A DNA stretch of 64,000 nt from Paralichthys olivaceus (GCF_024713975.1 NC_091100.1:14414001-14478000); one strand, 5' to 3'. Numbered from the stretch's first letter, positions 24,841 through 37,515 are shown. Notes: a model not told the origin generated them from the letters alone. Program-made: numbers and translations.

Positions 24841-25213
24841 GGAAGAACAGAAAGTCTTTGCTTGTTTGTTGCCTGGAGTATGTGCCTTGGTACTGTCCCT
24901 ACATTTATCACTATTTAAATCGTCTCTTATCATGATTAGAACTTGACTATACTGTGTGCACTGTTGCTGTGTAGAATTACTTTGCGCTCAGGCAAGGTTG
25001 GGGATCACCCATTTTAAAACAAGTGATGTCATTCCAATGCCAACACATTTTTTCCTATAAGATATCTCAGTGAATAACCTGCAACTTTATCTCAGGAGGG
25101 AAACAACTAATGACATGATTTTCTGTGATTGCACAATAATGGAATCCAGTTGGATAAGAAATAATGGACCTGTTCTGTGTTGCAATAGTGGACTTTCTTC
25201 AGGCAGTCAACAC

Positions 25214-25220
25214 TATAAAA
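25214..25220 (+). promoter_or_regulatory. TATA box of lipocalin gene D
   Basis: TATAAAA followed by CTGGACGG, 112 bases upstream of the ATG. The spacing resembles genes A-C. Confidence 0.75.
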
Positions 25221-25325
25221 CTGGACGGACCATCAGAGGAGACGTTACAACTGAGAAAACCCACAGAAAGGTAAAAACCTGATATCAACTTGTAGAAGCA
25301 GCAACAAACGTCAACATCCAGAGAC

Positions 25326-25904
25326 ATGTTTGCTGTGTGTGCCATCGCTCTCATACAATGCTTAATGCCTGTGGGCCATTCAGCTCCCATGGTCTGTGAA
25401 AAACTGGTCCACCCTTTGGATCAGCCAGACCCTCATCATCTCGAGGGTAAATGGGCTTTAGTTGCAGGAAGTCTCGACAACACGGCGGCCATGGAGGCAC
25501 TGAGACTAAGAGACAGCATCACTATGTACTTCTCCAACTCCAGTAACGCCTCCACCATCTCTTACACCCAAGTCAACCGCTTTGGGGACCTGTGCCAGCA
25601 CCTGCGCTACAACGTCTCAGTACAAGAAAGCGCCTTCAGCTTTGATGTTCAACGCTTTGAGCTCACAGGGTCTTTTCTCCGCACTTCCTGTCCGGACTGC
25701 CTGGTGATGAGGTGGAACGTGAGGTCAACAAAGAGGATTTCAACGGACTTGTACCTGCTGAGCAGAAGAAGGGAATTGGAGCAGACGGAGATGGAAGAGT
25801 TCAGGGATCAGCTGAGGTGTTATCAGCTGCCTGCACCGGTTGTGATGGATCCCACCAAGGAGCTTTGTCCAGAACAGCCCGACCGACAGCAGCAGCTAGA
25901 CTGA
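25326..25904 (+). CDS. lipocalin D, TBT-bp/PSTBP-like
   Basis: Secreted carrier, 192 aa, uninterrupted. Signal peptide about 1-20; G-x-W at 41-43 (GKWALVAG); six mature cysteines at 24, 90, 122, 125, 165 and 181; T-S-C-P-D-C motif present. Sequons are at N71, N74 and N96. The segment V-M-D-P-T-K-E-L-C-P near the end is shared with B and C. It is clearly older than the B/C split. It is last in the array before the 4-kb gap to misp3. Confidence 0.87.
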   Translation: MFAVCAIALIQCLMPVGHSAPMVCEKLVHPLDQPDPHHLEGKWALVAGSLDNTAAMEALRLRDSITMYFSNSSNASTISYTQVNRFGDLCQHLRYNVSVQESAFSFDVQRFELTGSFLRTSCPDCLVMRWNVRSTKRISTDLYLLSRRRELEQTEMEEFRDQLRCYQLPAPVVMDPTKELCPEQPDRQQQLD

Positions 25905-25961
25905 GGAGACAACACTGGGACAATAGACATGAGGCACATCTGTACATAATGTTCAGTCAAA

Positions 25962-25967
25962 AATAAA
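25962..25967 (+). terminator. polyadenylation signal of lipocalin gene D
   Basis: AATAAA 57 bases after the stop codon. Confidence 0.55.
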
Positions 25968-26667
25968 ATGTCACAGGGTTCTTTGTACATGAGGTAAATG
26001 TTCAGTTTCCCTTATTTTGTCCTAGTTTTTGTTGGTCTCTATTAAATCAATCCACAGTTCAGTTTCAAAACTTCTTTTATCTTCCCGGTGATCCTACGTA
26101 TCCCAGACACCACCAGCAAAACTACAGAGGAAGCAGAGGGAGTTTGAATCTTTGAACATCCTGACTTACTGGCCAATAAACACAAGAAATATTTTTTTAT
26201 GTTGAAGATCAATATTGCCCATTAAATCAACCCCCCTGATGCTGCCAATACAGCATGGCATGATGGGATTTATTTGTACAGAATGTCTATTTATGTTCTG
26301 TCTCTGTGTTGTTGTTTTGAAAGACACATATGTAATGCAGCCGACAGTTTGAGCAATCACTGTTTTCTCTCTCTCTCTACTTTGTGGACACCTGCAAAAC
26401 TGAAAATAAAAGCTGAATCCAAAATAAATGAAAACATGCTCTTGTTTGATTTTGACACCCTCAGAAGTTTTGTCACTGCAGCCACACAAACTAAAGTATG
26501 ATGGACCAAACAAGTTTTGAGATTTCAAGGATAATGTTGATGTAGCACAGAAAGAGAATCATTATATAACTAGAACAGAATTGTAACTGATTGATTATAT
26601 GACTCTACTTTTGATTATACTAAAAGTACTTGCCAGTTGTATCCAATTTCCTAATGCACCCGAGCAC

Positions 26668-26854
26668 CCATTAAATTTTAGTGTGGACCTGGAAATCTGA
26701 ATTCTTTTCACTTTCTTTAACATCGCAAGTGATTTTCAGCATTTCACCGTTTCCCTGGGAAAGATTCATGGATCTTGATGAAAACAATCTGGCATATTAA
26801 GAGCACTGATCTTAATGAGTGTTAGAGGACTGTTGTAGGTATGTGCTCTACTGA
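26668..26854 (+). mobile_element. interspersed repeat family R1, right half
   Basis: Carries the CCCATTAAATTTTAGTGTGG, TTCACTTTCTTTAACATCGC, CATGGATCTTGATGAAAACA and TATGTGCTCTACTGAG segments typical of this family. It is in the same orientation as the copies at 56.2, 62.8 and 63.2 kb. Confidence 0.65.
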
Positions 26855-26859
26855 GATCC

Positions 26860-28995
26860 TCTTGCAAATCCAGTTTAGTGTTTGTTCACCAGTGATGCTG
26901 CTTCTGCAGATGCACTTTGCTTGTTGAAGGAGGCGGGGTCTCATGTTACCTGTCAGCTCTGATTGGATTAGTGAGCTAATCTTGTTATTACAGAATACTT
27001 TGTAAACATACCGTGATGGAGGAAGTACAGATATTTGCTGATGTACCTCAAAATAAATCTACTTAAGTGAAGTACAGAAAAATTTAAAATGTATACAGTG
27101 ACAACACAATACAATACATGCACCTGGTAACATCCCACCTCTGACTGTAGGTTTAACCCTGGATCTCAACAGAAAACATTTTTTGAACACAGATGTGTGC
27201 ATTTGTACCAAAACAGTTAATGAAATAAAAGGTATAAAGAATGCAATCTCAGTGGACATTATTAAAATGTACCACGATACAATCACACAACCTCTTCATA
27301 TCCCTCTGGTGCATTCTTTCATTCACTTGCACTGCGTGTAATTAATGTGTTGCTCACTAATTGGATTAGTACTATACATTTTAAAATCCACCACAATAGG
27401 CTAAGCCTCCAGCGCACGTGTTTGTGTGTGCACACGTGCCCATTCTTGTACAAGTGTTAGTGAATGTTTCATAAAGGGGACGTGCACAAATTATGCACTG
27501 GGGGTGTTAGTGTGCACCAGAGATGCAGATACAGGCAGCGAGGCTCTGGAGCTGAGAGGAAAAAGAGATTTTTCTCTCTTGTGTTCATTAGACTCTGTTG
27601 TCCTGAAACCAGAGGTTTTCAGAAATGCAAGCCTGTCACTCGGAGAGCATCTTCAAAGCCTTTTATTAACAGGTACGTGCAACTGTGTATTTAAGTTTCC
27701 TGTGAGAACTACTCTATTTTGGTTGAGCTTGAAATTCTTCTACACAAACATGAAACAAATTAGTTAAAAACAACCACAATAGAAAACAACTGTCACAGAA
27801 ATGACGAAGACAAATCAAAGTAAGAGACTGTAAAATATGCAAAGAAGATAACAGAAAAAGAACATTGTCTCATTTAATTTTTTTGCATTTATTCCAATTC
27901 ATTTGCATTTGTGTCAAATGTCCTCACATCCCAAACTGCCTCAGGACACTGATGACCCTGCAAAAAGAGGTCGGGTTTATTTGTAGGGCCCTGTCCTAGA
28001 TGTATTTTTAATGATGACAATGAGCAAAACATAAGACTGTTATGTAATGGAGATTTAATCTCCTGCCACCCGACTTAACTTAACCAGAGAGTTGGAGAAT
28101 CTTAGGTTACATTCTGCAAACTCAATCTGTGCGTCTTAGGAAATATGACAAAGCTGCATGTCATCTCATATACTTAATTAGTTTGTTGATGCAAATGTGC
28201 CTAAGAGAACAATCTTATTACTGTATACCAGAGTTCACCCTCAGATTACATTACTGTGGCTCACATAAATGAAGGTTTTGTTTAGTGTTGCAGGATCATT
28301 GTATTAATTGATTTAATCTTGTTTGTTTTCAGGGGGTTCTTCAGCAGAATTAGCAGCTATTTGTGAATTAAACTGTTTAAGCAGAGATTAAACACTATTG
28401 CTCACCAGAGTTTAAACCTGCTGTGACAAAGTCCTCGCTCTTGTGCTTTATTTCACAATGAAACTTAATGTTGTGAAGCCAGTGAGTGTATGTGGCTGGT
28501 AAGTGGTTCTCCAACCCAACCATTGTTAATTGTAAACAGCATCTGTCATGGTGCCCATGACTCACAGACTGTTCTGATCCTAATTTACCCACATTAGGCC
28601 ACATTGTTCTGCTGCGGCATCTTCATGCTCTGCCACTATCATTACCAAAGTGTTCCCCATTCTCCCTGCCATGTCATGCTGCCAGTTCTTATTATCTCTT
28701 TCATGTATTGTACGCATCTACCTATCAGTCCTATCTGTCCCAGTTCTCCAGAGATTAGTCATACCCAGTGCTGTCACAATGGCAAAGATTGCAGTGTGTG
28801 TGTGTGTGTGCCGTCCAGGTATTACTCATGTTGTGGAGACCTAAATCTGTTTACACAAAAAAATCCAGTCCCCATAATGTTAATGAAAACATTTTGAGAT
28901 GAAGACATGTTTTAAAATTTGTTATGGTTATTGTTTAGGTTAGGATTAGGTTAGGATAGGGGTTAGCATAAGGCAAGTAGTAGTAGTAGTTGTTG

Positions 28996-29065
<70 letters not shown>

Positions 29066-30036
29066 TGCTGAGCCATTACCCAGCCTGTAAGCTGATTATA
29101 GGAAGATGTGTTCAGCAGAAAACTTTTTACACTGCACAGTGGAGGATGGTAGCTGCTCCCTCTTTGATACAGCCAAAGCCCGGCACCAGGTTAGAAACAG
29201 ATTAACAGACTACAGCTCTTAGTTTGCCATTTAAAAGACATGAATGCACTACACACTAACTGGATGTTTGCTGCTTCAATCTAATCCTGCACCAGAGGAG
29301 GTGCACAATTCGTTTTGCACAAACATATGGATGGGTGACAGATTAAAAGAAAAACATGACATAAAGTGTAATAGAAATCCTGCAGAACAGCTTCAGTGCT
29401 CAGAGATTCTCCAAGTATCTGCACTGTTTGTGTTGACATCATGCTCCTGATATATCTCCACTCATTTAGAGTTTTGATGAAAGTACTACATCTAAAATCT
29501 TGTGTGTGTGGTTCATTGTGTTGAGATGTGAGGACTGAGAAGGCAACACTATTTGATTCAAATGAATTGTCATACTCATTAAACCATTGTGTGACCTCTT
29601 GTGCCCTGCATATCTGTATTCGTTGTGTTTCTCCACTTGCGTGATCCGATTTTCCATTCATTTGTTTCACTTCTGTGTTTGGATGAGTCTAACAAATAGC
29701 AAACAAATTAATGCAACCTTTAATGGCAAAAGATTTCCATTATAAAAGCATTATGAAATGAAAATGCAAATGGCATTTGTTTATTCAAACTTTCTTTTTA
29801 TTATTTCTTTTAAAATGTGTCTTCAGCTGTAGGATTGCGGCACAGGTGGAATGAGCTATGAATATGTCAATATAGCAAAAAAATGTTACAACCATTCCTC
29901 AGTTAATGTCACAATGATGAAAAATTGATGATTCCCCTAAAAAACACTGTAAAGCAAGTCATTTAATCTGTGCTGATTTAATGGGATCTCCCTGTTCCCC
30001 TCTCACCTCTCTGTCTCCCCCACTGCCTTCATTCAG
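26860..30036. other. gene-free stretch between the lipocalin array and misp3
   Basis: No coding exon was supported. It holds a (TG)n microsatellite at 28998-29064 and degenerate GGTTAG repeats near 28.94 kb. An untranslated misp3 first exon probably lies here or nearby, because the start-codon exon has an acceptor at 30036, but I could not place it. Confidence 0.5.
28998..29064 (+). repeat. (TG)n microsatellite
   Basis: About 67 nt of TG repeat preceded by TAG and TTG triplet runs. Confidence 0.95.
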
Positions 30037-30096
30037 ACTGACTGGCAGGAGGCCGAACAACCTGCTCATTCCAAACAGTTCTACATTACCAGATTT

Positions 30097-30110
30097 GTCA
30101 CCATGGCAAC
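30097..30110 (+). promoter_or_regulatory. X-box-like palindrome over the misp3 start codon
   Basis: GTCACCATGGCAAC matches the RFX-type X-box pattern but also simply combines a Kozak context with the codons Met-Ala-Thr. It could be coincidence. Confidence 0.25.
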
Positions 30111-33100
30111 AAAGCCCGAGGCCTGGCAGGAGCAGGGTCCCGTCAACTCAATAGACAAGCAGGTCAATGAGTCCTGGGCCCAGGGGGAAGTGGGTGCAAT
30201 CGTAGGCCTCCACAGTTCCCCTCTGCAAGAGAAAAGAGCTCCCAGGGCAGAACCCGAAGAGGACATAGACGACCTGGAGCCTGGAGCTCAAGGCCAAACA
30301 TCCTCAAGAATTCAAACAGGGGATGCAACAGAAAACAATCAAGAATCAACAACCACCAGGGAAACGCTAGAAACTGTGACAGAAGAAGTTCCCAAAAACT
30401 CAGAAGCATCACAGGCTGAGGAGGAATCTGTAAATCCAGCTGACGTATGTGGGGATGCTTTCCCACCCCCGCCTCCTCCCATTACCTCATCAACGGATGA
30501 ATGCTTAGAGTCCAAAGGGTTTTCTGTTCTAGTGGAAGAGGTTTCTGATTGGATCAGTGATGCTAATATCATCTCCGACCCTGCAGAAGACCTCATGTCT
30601 CCTGATAAAGAATGGGCCCACACAACTCAGCTCACCGAACTAGTTTATCAAGAGTCAATATCTGAGGAGATGACAGCAGATGATATGGCAGTGGAGGAGA
30701 ATGACACACAGCTGCACTTCTCTAAAGCTTCTGACAACAGTGAACCTGAAAATAATTTATCTGGCTCTGCTCACCACTCGTCCTCTGACAGTAACAACTC
30801 TGATGATGTACACTCGCCTCCTTTTGCTGATGAAAGTGAGGAAGAAGAGGAAGTAAGCATGGATATTGCATCTTGCAGGCAGGAATGGAGTAGACTAGAT
30901 ATCAGGAGCAAGCCTCTCCAACCCTCATACTCCAGTGTCAATGACCCAACGTCACCACTGCCTGCAGTTCCCTCAGCCAAACAGCAGGGTGAGCTGTTCC
31001 CTCAAAGCCAATGTGCACTTGCCCCCAAGAGAGCAAACCAGGAAGCTGCACAACAGGTGCAAGGCCAGAGCTCTCCACCTTTGTCGACCGTTGCCATGGA
31101 GCCGTCCTATCAGGGTGAGGCAGTTTCTCAATGCTCTGGGTGTATTGAAGCTGTGAGAGAGAGGCACGGCAGGGCGGGGGAAAGCACAGAGGGAGAAAGC
31201 GACCAAACTGGTGAGGAGGAAGGGCAGAAAGAGAGTGGACCCGACAGGAGCAGGGCAAAAGGGCAACACGGCAGCGGACTGTTAAGATCGGTCCAACGAC
31301 AGGAGAGATACATGATGGAACAATACAGCCATGGGGTGAATTTTACATACAGGACACACAACAGAATGGAGAACGACTTTTGTGAAGAAAGCCAGAGCGA
31401 CAGTGGAGTATCAGCAGACTTCTCCCCGTGCAGCACTTTGGAGGGCTGCAGTACCATCTCCACGGGGACTCCAGCATCCACAGAGACTCCCATTGAGAGG
31501 GAGATGCGACGTTCTATAGAACGTGAACACAGCCTGAGAAGGTCCAGAGGACTTACAAATCCCACCGATTCTCTAGAGTATGTGGAGATTCCTATAAGAA
31601 AAAACATTCTCTCTCAGTCGCTCTCTCTTAATTCTGAGATGTGTCAAGGCAAAGACAAACAGTTTGCAGGCAAAAAAATGCAGCAGGAGATCCATGAGGA
31701 GACCCAGAGAGAACGGGACCTGGTCGAGCTTGGGAAAGTTCCAGGTATCTACGACAAAGGCACAGTGCGCCAACTCAAAGAAAGAAAACAAATTTTTGAG
31801 GCCTTTCAGCAACCCAGTGACTCGACTTTAACTGTCTCCAGCAGGAGTAAAACACTGTCCTGGTCCTCAGCCAATGACGTTTCAACCGTGGAGGAGAACC
31901 AGGAGGATACCTTGTCACAAACATCCACAATAGATGACTTGCATGTGGAGAGGAGACAGAGCATGTTAAGTCCCCCAGTGAGCCCATACTCAGCCAAAGG
32001 AAGGCATTCAACCTTCTCAACCCCACCAGGAATGGGCTTCTCCAAGGACACGGGTCACCAGTTCACCATCATTGACAATAACCTGAGCGTCCCAGCTCAG
32101 AAACCCTACCATGCCAAACTTGAGGCAGAGCCTGTCACCACAGTCGACTCTGGAGGTCCAAATATCTATGATGGGATCATCGAGGAGGAGGAGGAGGAGG
32201 AGGAGGAGGAGGAGGAGGAGGAGGAGGAGGTGGCCCCCAAGGATAACCCCTTTTTCAAGCTGCGCTCCTCGACAAATGTGGTCAAAGTGGAGCAGGATAT
32301 CTGGGAGACTCAAGAGCGGGAGAAGGAGCTCCGTAAGCAGAGGTTGAGCCTGTACGGGCGAAAAGGGGGTGTAAAAGGAGGAGGAGTAGAGAAGCCTGAA
32401 GAAAAGATTCCCACAATGTCTGGTCAAGCTGTTCCTTACATACCTGACTCCTCGTCCAGTTGGAGAAACGGACCCTCAGCAGGTGAGTGAAGCACAGAGT
32501 ATTGATTTAGGGTAAAAGGTGACAGTGTGCTTGTGTGTGGAAGCTTGGGAGTGTGGATGTGTGTGTAATTTTTGTATCTGATGATGATGAAAACCCTCCC
32601 TGAAACAGCCCAGTGAGCACATTACTTACTTTTTTCTTATGGTCAGTGGAAAACCTCACAACAGATTTCAAAACCAGTGTTTGCGGTTACCGGCAATAAT
32701 TCTGCACCGAAGGCCGTGAGACTCTGTAGCTGCAGTATCTTGTGCTGTCATATTAAATGCAGAAGCTGAGGTGGGGAGAAGCTCAAGTCATATCTCAGCA
32801 CTATTTTGTCAGCCACAAAGGATGAGTCTCATTTTGGGGATAAGGTCTAAATCCAGCATTCATAAAGTGCATGCAACTTGTTTTAGTTCTTTTGGTGATA
32901 AACAGTTAGTCTAGAGACATATGTCATGCACGGGGCAGCAGCCTACAGAGAGGTTGGGTTGTGTTTCATCTTTGCTGCCACTGTGTGCATGTGCTGGGCA
33001 GCAGTGATTCACAACCAGGGGTACTTGTTACCCAGATGCCAGGGGGTGTGTGGAAAAATATTTGTGAAGTCAGATACATAAATTTTAATCTGATTAAACA

Positions 33101-36100
33101 ATTATATCCACATATTGAGTCAGCTTTAACACATAACACGTGGAAACTAAGAGTGTGAAAACTGGTTATTCAGCAAGCATAGAGAGGTCTTACCAGTTAT
33201 TCACAAACAGTTCAGCTTGTCAGGAAAAATCGATGCATAAATGTTTGAAATGGCCAAAGGTAACAGATACATTTAGAAACTGCTACTACTAATGGATTCA
33301 TATAATACTACTGGATAAATGGATACAAATATACACAAGATAAAATGTATAAAAACCAGGATGGCAGCCAGTGGAGATCATACTTCCACCAGGGCCCAAC
33401 AAGATCCAGATTTTTATCCATGTCTGCACCAAATACACACATTTGTAAATATCAGTCCTTAAAACATGTTTAATTATTTTTTTTCATCAAGATCCATTCT
33501 GCTGATCTGGATCCACACCAAATTAACTGGGTTCTTTCTTGGGTCATGTCCAACCCCTCCACAAAACTTTATAGAAAGTAGTTTTCAGTAATCTTGCTGA
33601 CTAACAAACAAACCAAAACCTTTAAAATGTAATCAATGAGATAATTAATAAAAGTTATGCTGCTGCTTTAGCTGTTGAGATAGAATAGAACATTGATTGT
33701 ACTCAAAGTGTAGCACAGATGCAAATGTGAACAAAGCAACCTTATAAGTACATTTGATTAAACAATTATATTTATATACAATCATTTGTGTTGATTACAT
33801 CAATTTTAGAAAGCAGTGGTCCCATTTAGAGCATAGTGGGTGGCTGATGACCACTGACTGAGTGTTTGATTGTATTTTTGTGTGTGTTTTGTTGTCAGGA
33901 AACGTTGCTAATGTGTTTTTTCCCTTCTCTTTGTGACTGTATGAGAATGTCTCCAGTCTTTGTCGTTTAATAAATGTTTGACATTTAATAAATGATATAG
34001 GTGTGTCACTGCAGGACTGAATGACCATGACTCATTGTTGGGAAATGAATTGTTTTATATTGTTTCATATGCAACGAGTTGTATAACCTGTTTTTCAAAA
34101 TACATTCCTTTCTGGCAACCTGCTTTCTGTTTCCATTGCTCCATGTTCATTTTCAATAAAACTGAATTCTCAACCTTATTCCCTCTGTATCCCCGCCTGT
34201 CTCCTCTCATCTCTCTCCGTCGCTTCAACATGTTCACTCCTAATTTGATTCACTGAGGCTTTATTGTTCGTAGTGCGGATCACAAACAAAATACAGGAAG
34301 AACTTTGCCCCATTGTGATACCTGCCTTCACCCACCTTTTATTCTTTCTCCTCCTTTGTAGCACAACAGTCAGCTGGCAAGGTGAGCACATGGCTGCCGG
34401 CCCAGGCTGAAGAGGAGAGGACTACTCAGCAAGAGGTGAGCCCGTAAATCCAGACACAGTGAAGTGTAGACATAACTGTTTCCTCTATGTTACTATTTGC
34501 ACTGAAGGTTTGACCACGTGGGAAAACAGAACAAGTATTTTTTTTAACACATTTTAACACATCTACCTGTCTTGCTCACTTGGTATAGGATGTAAATGTA
34601 GGCAAATCACCTTTCTGAGTCACAAGCCCTTTCTGAGCCCTAATTCTCATGTCCAGGAAGTCAAAAAAATATCACGTTCAACCATACACTGTATATAAAG
34701 ATGGATGATTTGTCCCCACTGGATGTTCCAACATCATTTTCCCTTCCTTGTATCCTTCTCCAATACTTAGCCGATAACATGTACCGATCCAGTACCAGTG
34801 CATTTAAAAAATAACACCTGATATAACTTAGGGTATTAGCAGTATGCTACCAATCCTGTATGGAAGGGATGAAGGCTATTATTGTTGTATGGCCTATTGT
34901 TTGTGTTGTGACTGGCCATACTAGTGCCACCCATCGAAACTGAAGTCTTGCAACATCGTCATTTTTTTCTTTGTGTGACTTTCCAAGGTGAACTATTACT
35001 TGCTGACATTTTAGCTAGCTCCGGTAGACGCTACACTACTGGAAATCATTTCTTCTTCACTGCTCTAAAAACAACACTTGCCAGAGGACGTGCAGTTACA
35101 ATGCCACTGGGCACGTAACTGGGTGCCTACATTTTTGGAAGTATTAAAGGCATTTCCAATGCTGTTATCGGTATGGGAACATGTCTCATCTCCATCTCCT
35201 CTCACTGTCCAGAGAAGAAGCCAAAATATGTCCTTTTTTTTGGTCTCAAAATTAATTTTACAAATTGTTGCACATATGATACAAGTGGAGTCAACAGTAC
35301 TTGTAAGTGAGCATTTCCCATCCACATGCGCAGCTGCAATTCCTCAAGCACAGGCCTGAGATGAGAGTGGACTCGCCCTTTCCATACGCCCTTGCAATTG
35401 CTCAACACCGCCCGACAGTTGCTCGCTCGTCAAGTTTAATTTTGGGACTTGGGAGGCGGGGATAGTCGCCGAAGCTCGCCTCCTTCGATAGGACACTTTG
35501 AACACTCCCTTTCCCATCTGTGATCTTTCAACCACCAAGAGGAGATCGAGACACTTTGGCTTCTCACTTCCCTCATGTTGTCCATCTTTATATGCAGTCT
35601 ATGGGATCGAGAAAAAGGAAACTGATTTAAACAAAACATCCACAAGGCCAATTGTGCAATGAAGAAAGGCTCTTAGGAGGATGTCAGCATCTCTTCTACA
35701 CCCAATGTGGGTCACAAATATCTGATAACATAGAGAACAAACAGTGAGGAGCTTATCTTTAAAGATAATGGAAGAAAGCAAACAACCCTGAGACTGAGAG
35801 GGAAAGTCAGTGTGTGCATGTGTGCAGTCGATGGTGCTTAAAGTCAATCGACAATCCCACCGATTTTTTTTTTACCTGCCTCGTGGGTTTCACATCTCTT
35901 TGAAACTGTGCTATCTCTGATTAGAGCTGAGTACTGCTCCATGGTTCCTGGGGTTTAATTCAGTCTGGCTTTGATATGCAGGGTTTGAGCTGCACGGTTC
36001 AGCTAGACATTAGCAACATTTTTTCCCCCTCCTTCTCTCCCCACTCACTGTCACATGCGATTCTCCCGGTCCCTCCTCCTCCTTCTCATCTGCTTTCAGC

Positions 36101-36506
36101 ACGGACCTGGATCCTGATTACAGTTGAGGAATAAACGGAGGATTGCAGGAGGAATTGGCCTCAGTCGTTGACTCAGTTGTTCTGAACGAGGCCTTAGATC
36201 ACACACTAATGATGCTCATCCGAAAAGTTGTCCTCAAGGGGAAATAAATTCATGCTTCTCTTTTTATCTTTTCTTTCCTTTTTCCTTGGTTGGCTTATTG
36301 GCCTCATCTCCTCTTCCCACACATCTGATGTTTTGTATGACCCCAACTTTCCCCTCTTCTTTATATTGCAATCACTCACTCCTACTGTCTGTTAATCCCT
36401 TTACAACCAGGTCCTCTGCAGTCCCCAGACCCCCAGACAGAAGAACCCTCTAGTGCAGCGCTGGGAGTCCGGCCTGGTCAACGGACACAACGAAGGAGAC
36501 GACTGA
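30103..36506 (+). CDS. misp3: MISP family member 3, AKAP2-like C-terminus (three coding exons)
   Basis: MISP/AKAP2-family proteins associate with actin and the cell cortex; AKAP2 also tethers protein kinase A. Coding exons: 30103-32482, 34362-34435 and 36411-36506. Junction phases agree, giving 849 aa. The start sits in a strong context (CACCATGG) and its exon begins after an acceptor at 30036, with 66 nt of 5' UTR. The first exon encodes a long acidic, serine-rich, probably disordered region. A run of 16 glutamates follows at residues 694-709, then D-N-P-F-F-K-L-R and a short helix ending in K-Q-R-L-S-L-Y-G. The last exon gives SPQTPRQKNPLVQRWESG, a hallmark of this family. The neighbouring palm3, as in human 19p13.12, favours misp3 over misp or akap2. 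Another GT lies inside exon 2 (after 34382), so a shorter isoform is possible. Confidence 0.85.
32182..32229 (+). repeat. misp3: (GAG)16 trinucleotide repeat coding for polyglutamate
   Basis: Sixteen uninterrupted GAG codons within misp3 exon 1. The codon purity suggests recent expansion, so allele length may vary. Confidence 0.95.
32994..33062 (+). mobile_element. short repeat fragment in misp3 intron 1
   Basis: AGCAGTGATTCACAACCAGG followed by GGTACTTG is the wording of a dispersed fish repeat. Only a short piece is present. Confidence 0.35.
33385..33625 (-). mobile_element. interspersed repeat family R1, reverse orientation
   Basis: Read on the minus strand it gives the R1 order: a run of GTTTG units, an AGCAAGATTACT stretch, an AAGAACCCAGTTAA segment, and a GGATCC/CATGATGAAAAA-like region. 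It lies within misp3 intron 1. Confidence 0.6.
34682..35603. mobile_element. MITE-like element with terminal inverted repeats
   Basis: The left end CCATACACTGTATATAAAGA and the right end (reverse complement CCATAGACTGCATATAAAGA, then TGGA) are inverted repeats of about 24 bases with two mismatches. They bound about 0.92 kb without a transposase frame. The terminal sequence is a familiar one in fish genomes. The element lies in misp3 intron 2. Confidence 0.65.
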
Positions 36507-37115
36507 GGAGACGCTGACAGAGCCAAATGAACGAGGGAGGAAGATTTACAAAGGAGGGCTGAAAGGCTGTGATAAAAGAGGAGTGCTGTGTACGGAAAGA
36601 GGGAACAGACTTGAGGAGGGAGCCGTGATGAAGAGGAGGACAGAGAGTAAGAATGAGGAGGGGAGAAAGAGGTCAGGGATTTGGGTTTTGAAAGGGGGTC
36701 GGGAGGATTGGGAGCACGGGGAACGATTGGTGGTGGACTGAAAAACCCAAAAGAGTCCTTCAGCAAGGAGGAGAGGACAAGGAGGAAGGAGGGCCACCTA
36801 TTAGTGGATAAGCACTTGGCCTCCTTCTAGTGCTGGATCTCTGAGACTAATGAACTCAAAATGGGAAGAAAAATAATAATGTTACTGCACTGCAACAAAA
36901 AAAAGAAAAATGTAAATGTAGTAAGAATGGGATTTTAATGAACTTCTTTACCGTTGGATTTTTGGAATAATAAGGATTTATTATTTGATGATGAACATAG
37001 ATAAAGTAATACAGCGTCTGGTACAAAAAACTATTTGTCATTCACAGTTTGGTGCTTTTATTAATGATGTTGTACTCTGAGTTACCAGTTTATCACAACT
37101 GTGTATTAGCAATGC

Positions 37116-37121
37116 AATAAA
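37116..37121 (+). terminator. misp3: candidate misp3 polyadenylation signal
   Basis: AATAAA about 610 bases after the misp3 stop. Confidence 0.5.
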
Positions 37122-37234
37122 TCCAACCTCTGTGCTTCTTATTATTGCTTATTGAAATTTGTTTGACTGTTGTTTGTTCAACTTTGCAGGGCTAGGGTCA
37201 TGAAGGAGGAGAGAGTTACAACTGTCAACTAATG

Positions 37235-37515
37235 TCACTGTCAAGTCCCCTTATGAAACCACACTTACATTCACCAGATCTAGATTTTTATTTGTATCTG
37301 CACTAAATTGCACAAACTCGCATATATATCGGTCTCCTAAACATGAATCATGAATTATTCTCAGAGAGAAATTAATAAAAGCAAATATGGCAATGATAAA
37401 GATTCCTGGATCATTTTCTGAGTTGTTTCTCCACAAAATGTCATAGAAATCAATTATGTCATTTTGGTGTAATCCTAATGAAATAACAAACGCAGGCAAA
37501 ATAATAAGTCGGCAG
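37235..37515 (-). mobile_element. interspersed repeat family R1, reverse orientation
   Basis: Contains CCAGATCTAGATTTTTATTTG, CTGCACTAAATTGC, TGTAATCCTAATGAAATAAC and GGCAGAGGT in the reverse-complement order of R1. It is diverged. Confidence 0.5.

Noticed and set aside
30164..32427. Several long open frames antisense to misp3 exon 1
   Set aside because: They mirror the strongly biased codon use of the 2.4-kb coding exon. None has a domain or splice context.
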